In this document: piece by piece, positions 5,197 through 6,717 of the stretch
Layout of the letters: each line of letters starts with the position of its first letter
Numbering within the stretch: the stretch's first letter is position 1
Assembly (NCBI GenBank): GCA_945836355.1
Contig: CAMALD010000073.1
Location: 1 to 6,717, forward strand
DNA length: 6,717 nt
Direction: 5' to 3'
Source: an uncultured Lachnospiraceae bacterium
GTDB taxonomy: Bacteria > Bacillota > Clostridia > Lachnospirales > Lachnospiraceae
Notes under the pieces: model-generated
The model's input: only the letters and a program-made list of their open reading frames with translations
The model's database searches: none
What the model was told of the DNA's origin: nothing
Position numbers and translations under genes: made by a program

Positions 5197-6352
5197 ACAG
5201 CAATCCGTAAGCAGCGTTGCGCACGCGCGGATGGTAATAGCCCTCGTCATTCGGTATCAGATTGTGCATATAAACAATGGAAAGACCTTCCTCCGGGTCT
5301 GCCTCGCACCAGGAACCGAAGCCGCCGGTCCAGCCGAATGCGCCGAGCGAGCCGTTCAGATTGCCTGCAGCTTTGTCGATTAAGGTGCGGAAGCCGTAAC
5401 CGTAGCCGTAGCCTGCATTGTAGGTGTCGGAGAAGGCACCGCCCAGTGTATTGCAGCGCAGCAGGTCGATGGTTTTTCTGCCCATGATTTTGACACCGTC
5501 AAAGCTGCCGCCGCAGGCGAGCATCTGCATCAGTCTGGAAAGGTCGCTGCCGGTCGAGAAAAGGCGACCCCATCCGGCTTCGTTTTCGGCACCCGGAAGA
5601 TGCTTCTTGTCGAAGAAATCAGGTCCCGGCACGAGTTTGCCGTCCGCAGACCTGGAATACAGGCTGACGAGGCGCTCCTTGGCATCGCCAAAGAAGATGG
5701 CAGCGGTGTCGGTCATGCCGAGCGGGTCAAAGAGCAGATCCTTGAAGGCATCGTTGACCGGTTTATCGCAGATGACCTCAATCAGTCCGGCGGCAATCTC
5801 GCTGGAAAAACCATAAATCCACTGCTCCCCCGGATCGCAGGCCAGAGGAGCCTTAGAGACGGCAGATAAGTGCTCCTGCAGGGTGTAATGCCCCTTAGCC
5901 CACAGCGGACGCATGCATTCCTGCATCCCCTTCATGACCGGATCATCGGTCGGACCGTCAGAATTGCAGTACGGAAGACCGCATTTCATAGTCAGAACAT
6001 CTTTAATCAAAATCGGCCGCGAGGTAGGCACAACCTGCAAGGTGCCGTCCGGCTGTTTTTCGTATTTGGTGCTGCTTTTCCAATCCGGCAGATAATCGCC
6101 GACCGGGTCGGTGAGCAGAAATTTACCCTTCTCAAAAAGCATCATCAGCGTAGTATAGAGCGGAATTTTGGACATGGAAGCTAAGCGGAACAGACTGTCC
6201 TTTGTAACCGGTGCTTTCGTGGTAAGGTCGCTCACACCCTTATACCCCTCATACAATGTTTTTCCGTTTTGCATAACATGCAGGGAACAGCCCGGCAGCC
6301 CCCTCTTAATAAAGCTCTCAAGCAGCGTATCCAGATCTTTTGCAGTTGACAT
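5195..6352 (-). CDS. Serine beta-lactamase-like hydrolase (class C / EstB family)
   Basis: A 385-residue member of the beta-lactamase superfamily in the group that includes EstB-type esterases, LovD-like acyltransferases and penicillin-binding-protein relatives. The catalytic SxxK motif is S59-M-S-K62 within LFRLASMSK. The second motif is Y180 in WIYGFSSEIAAGLIEV, in the position of the class C Tyr-x-Asn but lacking the Asn, as in EstB-like esterases. The third is W341-T-G-G in FGWTGGFGSW, replacing KTG. These changes argue for esterase or transacylase activity over antibiotic resistance. No signal peptide is present, so it should be cytoplasmic. The length is typical. The ATG at 6352 has GGAGGG six bases upstream, and a strong promoter lies just beyond. 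It is first in a likely unit with the small gene and GH5. The natural substrate is unknown. Confidence 0.93.
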   Translation of the reverse strand: MSTAKDLDTLLESFIKRGLPGCSLHVMQNGKTLYEGYKGVSDLTTKAPVTKDSLFRLASMSKIPLYTTLMMLFEKGKFLLTDPVGDYLPDWKSSTKYEKQPDGTLQVVPTSRPILIKDVLTMKCGLPYCNSDGPTDDPVMKGMQECMRPLWAKGHYTLQEHLSAVSKAPLACDPGEQWIYGFSSEIAAGLIEVICDKPVNDAFKDLLFDPLGMTDTAAIFFGDAKERLVSLYSRSADGKLVPGPDFFDKKHLPGAENEAGWGRLFSTGSDLSRLMQMLACGGSFDGVKIMGRKTIDLLRCNTLGGAFSDTYNAGYGYGYGFRTLIDKAAGNLNGSLGAFGWTGGFGSWCEADPEEGLSIVYMHNLIPNDEGYYHPRVRNAAYGLL

Positions 6353-6412
6353 AGTAAACCCTCCGTCTGTCCGGGGATTCGGTCACGAAGCCCCTGATAT
6401 TTATTTATGAAT

Positions 6413-6441
6413 ATCATAGCATGTTTGGAATGTCAGGTCAA
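6413..6441 (-). promoter_or_regulatory. Strong sigma-70/SigA-type promoter of the hydrolase gene
   Basis: On the minus strand TTGACC (6436-6441), a 17-bp spacer and TATGAT (6413-6418) form a near-consensus promoter, with TG one base before the -10 box. Transcription would begin near 6406, giving a leader of about 54 nt that includes GGAGGG at 6359-6364. The -35 box overlaps the start of a direct repeat (6440-6451). Confidence 0.75.
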
Positions 6442-6482
6442 TGAACTCGAGCAAGCAAATGAATGCTGCAAATGAACTTGAG
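6440..6482. repeat. 12-bp direct repeat pair, 31 bp apart, next to the -35 box
   Basis: AATGAACTCGAG (6440-6451) and AATGAACTTGAG (6471-6482) differ at one base and are offset by 31 bp, about three helical turns. AACTCGAG (6444-6451) can also pair with CTTGAGTT (6477-6484) through seven Watson-Crick pairs and one G-U. A shorter repeat GCAAATGAA lies between and within them. The position just upstream of the hydrolase -35 box suits a regulator-binding site, or the end of a repeat element. Confidence 0.55.
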
Positions 6483-6484
6483 TT

Positions 6485-6555
6485 TTCACATTTTGTACCA
6501 GTGTTTTCCGTTACAGTAGGCCGAAGGCTGCTTTACTGCAGGATTGCTCTCACTT
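6485..6555. other. Intergenic stretch with a small hairpin, no gene seen
   Basis: No credible reading frame is present on either strand. CAGTA (6514-6518) pairs with TACTG (6534-6538), and inside it GCC-GAA-GGC (6520-6528) forms a short stem. This hairpin lies between the direct repeats and the large palindrome and may belong to the same element. Confidence 0.4.
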
Positions 6556-6700
6556 GTTCCGATTTTTCAGGATGTTTTGGCACATTTTCGGGTATGTGAC
6601 GCGCCGGTCGCAATGCGCCATCCGTGGCGCTGCTCCCTGATTTTTCCATCACGGAAAAATCGCGCTGTAAATATACAAAACATCCGAAAAATCTAGGAAC
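6556..6700. repeat. Large structured palindrome with three internal hairpins; possible ncRNA or palindromic repeat
   Basis: The outer arms are GTTCC plus GATTTTTCAGGATGTTTTG (6556-6579) and CAAAACATCCGAAAAATC plus GGAAC (6676-6700). They pair over about 23 bp with one bulged A (6569) and a two-base bulge (6694-6695). Inside are three perfect stems: CACAT/ATGTG (6581-6585, 6594-6598), GCGCCA/TGGCGC (6615-6620, 6625-6630), and GATTTTTCC/GGAAAAATC (6639-6647, 6653-6661). The third stem repeats the GATTTTTC of the outer arms. No gene lies here. Such a closed multi-branch fold suggests a structured RNA or a mobile palindromic repeat; the transcribed strand is unknown. The structure is seen directly and the role is inference. 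Confidence 0.65.
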
Positions 6701-6717
6701 CGTTCGAATGCAATCTG

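Noticed and set aside
5050..5250. Longer 66-residue version of the small protein
   Set aside because: Its extra 24 residues overlap the hydrolase 3' end and no ribosome binding site supports that start; the ATG at 5178 has AAAGGAG.
6353..6717. CRISPR array or tRNA in the right-hand intergenic region
   Set aside because: The repeats are not regularly spaced in number, and no cloverleaf with T-loop GTTCRA and CCA-type acceptor pairing is found.

Overview
The window looks like a chromosomal segment from a Gram-positive Clostridia bacterium, most likely Lachnospiraceae. The signs are AGGAGG-type ribosome binding sites, lipoprotein signal peptides, a VanR-like response regulator, a lipid-anchored family 5 glycosidase with a Thr-Pro linker, and a base composition that looks roughly balanced by eye. 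The family assignment is inference; no rRNA or other marker gene is present.

Layout. (1) Positions 2-286 hold the C-terminal DNA-binding half of an OmpR/PhoB-type response regulator cut by the window edge. (2) Positions 287-501 are a non-coding stretch. It carries a 15-bp inverted repeat spanning the regulator's stop codon, a short relic of a second response-regulator C-terminus, several GATATC palindromes and a likely promoter. (3) Positions 502-3643 are three tightly spaced plus-strand genes: a CaCA-family Na+/Ca2+ exchanger, a coiled-coil protein with a long charged tail, and a lipoprotein resembling NMT1/TauA-type ABC substrate-binding proteins. No permease or ATPase gene accompanies the last. 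(4) Positions 3624-6352 run on the minus strand. In transcription order they hold a serine beta-lactamase-like hydrolase, a 42-codon small gene whose ribosome binding site overlaps the hydrolase stop codon, and a secreted GH5 glycoside hydrolase lipoprotein. The GH5 gene converges on the binding-protein gene and their 3' ends overlap by 20 bp, with a probable terminator hairpin inside the binding-protein gene. (5) Positions 6353-6717 hold the hydrolase promoter (TTGACC-17-TATGAT with extended TG), a pair of direct repeats next to its -35 box, and a large structured palindrome at 6556-6700 that no gene explains.

Functionally, the minus-strand unit suggests beta-glucan use at the cell surface (GH5) alongside a cytoplasmic esterase/transpeptidase-like hydrolase; the link between them is inferred only from order. 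The plus-strand trio mixes ion exchange, a possible cell-envelope coiled-coil protein and an orphan solute-binding lipoprotein, and no shared pathway is evident. The features most worth follow-up are the structured element at the right end, the response-regulator tail relic with only synonymous changes, and the small gene coupled to the hydrolase.
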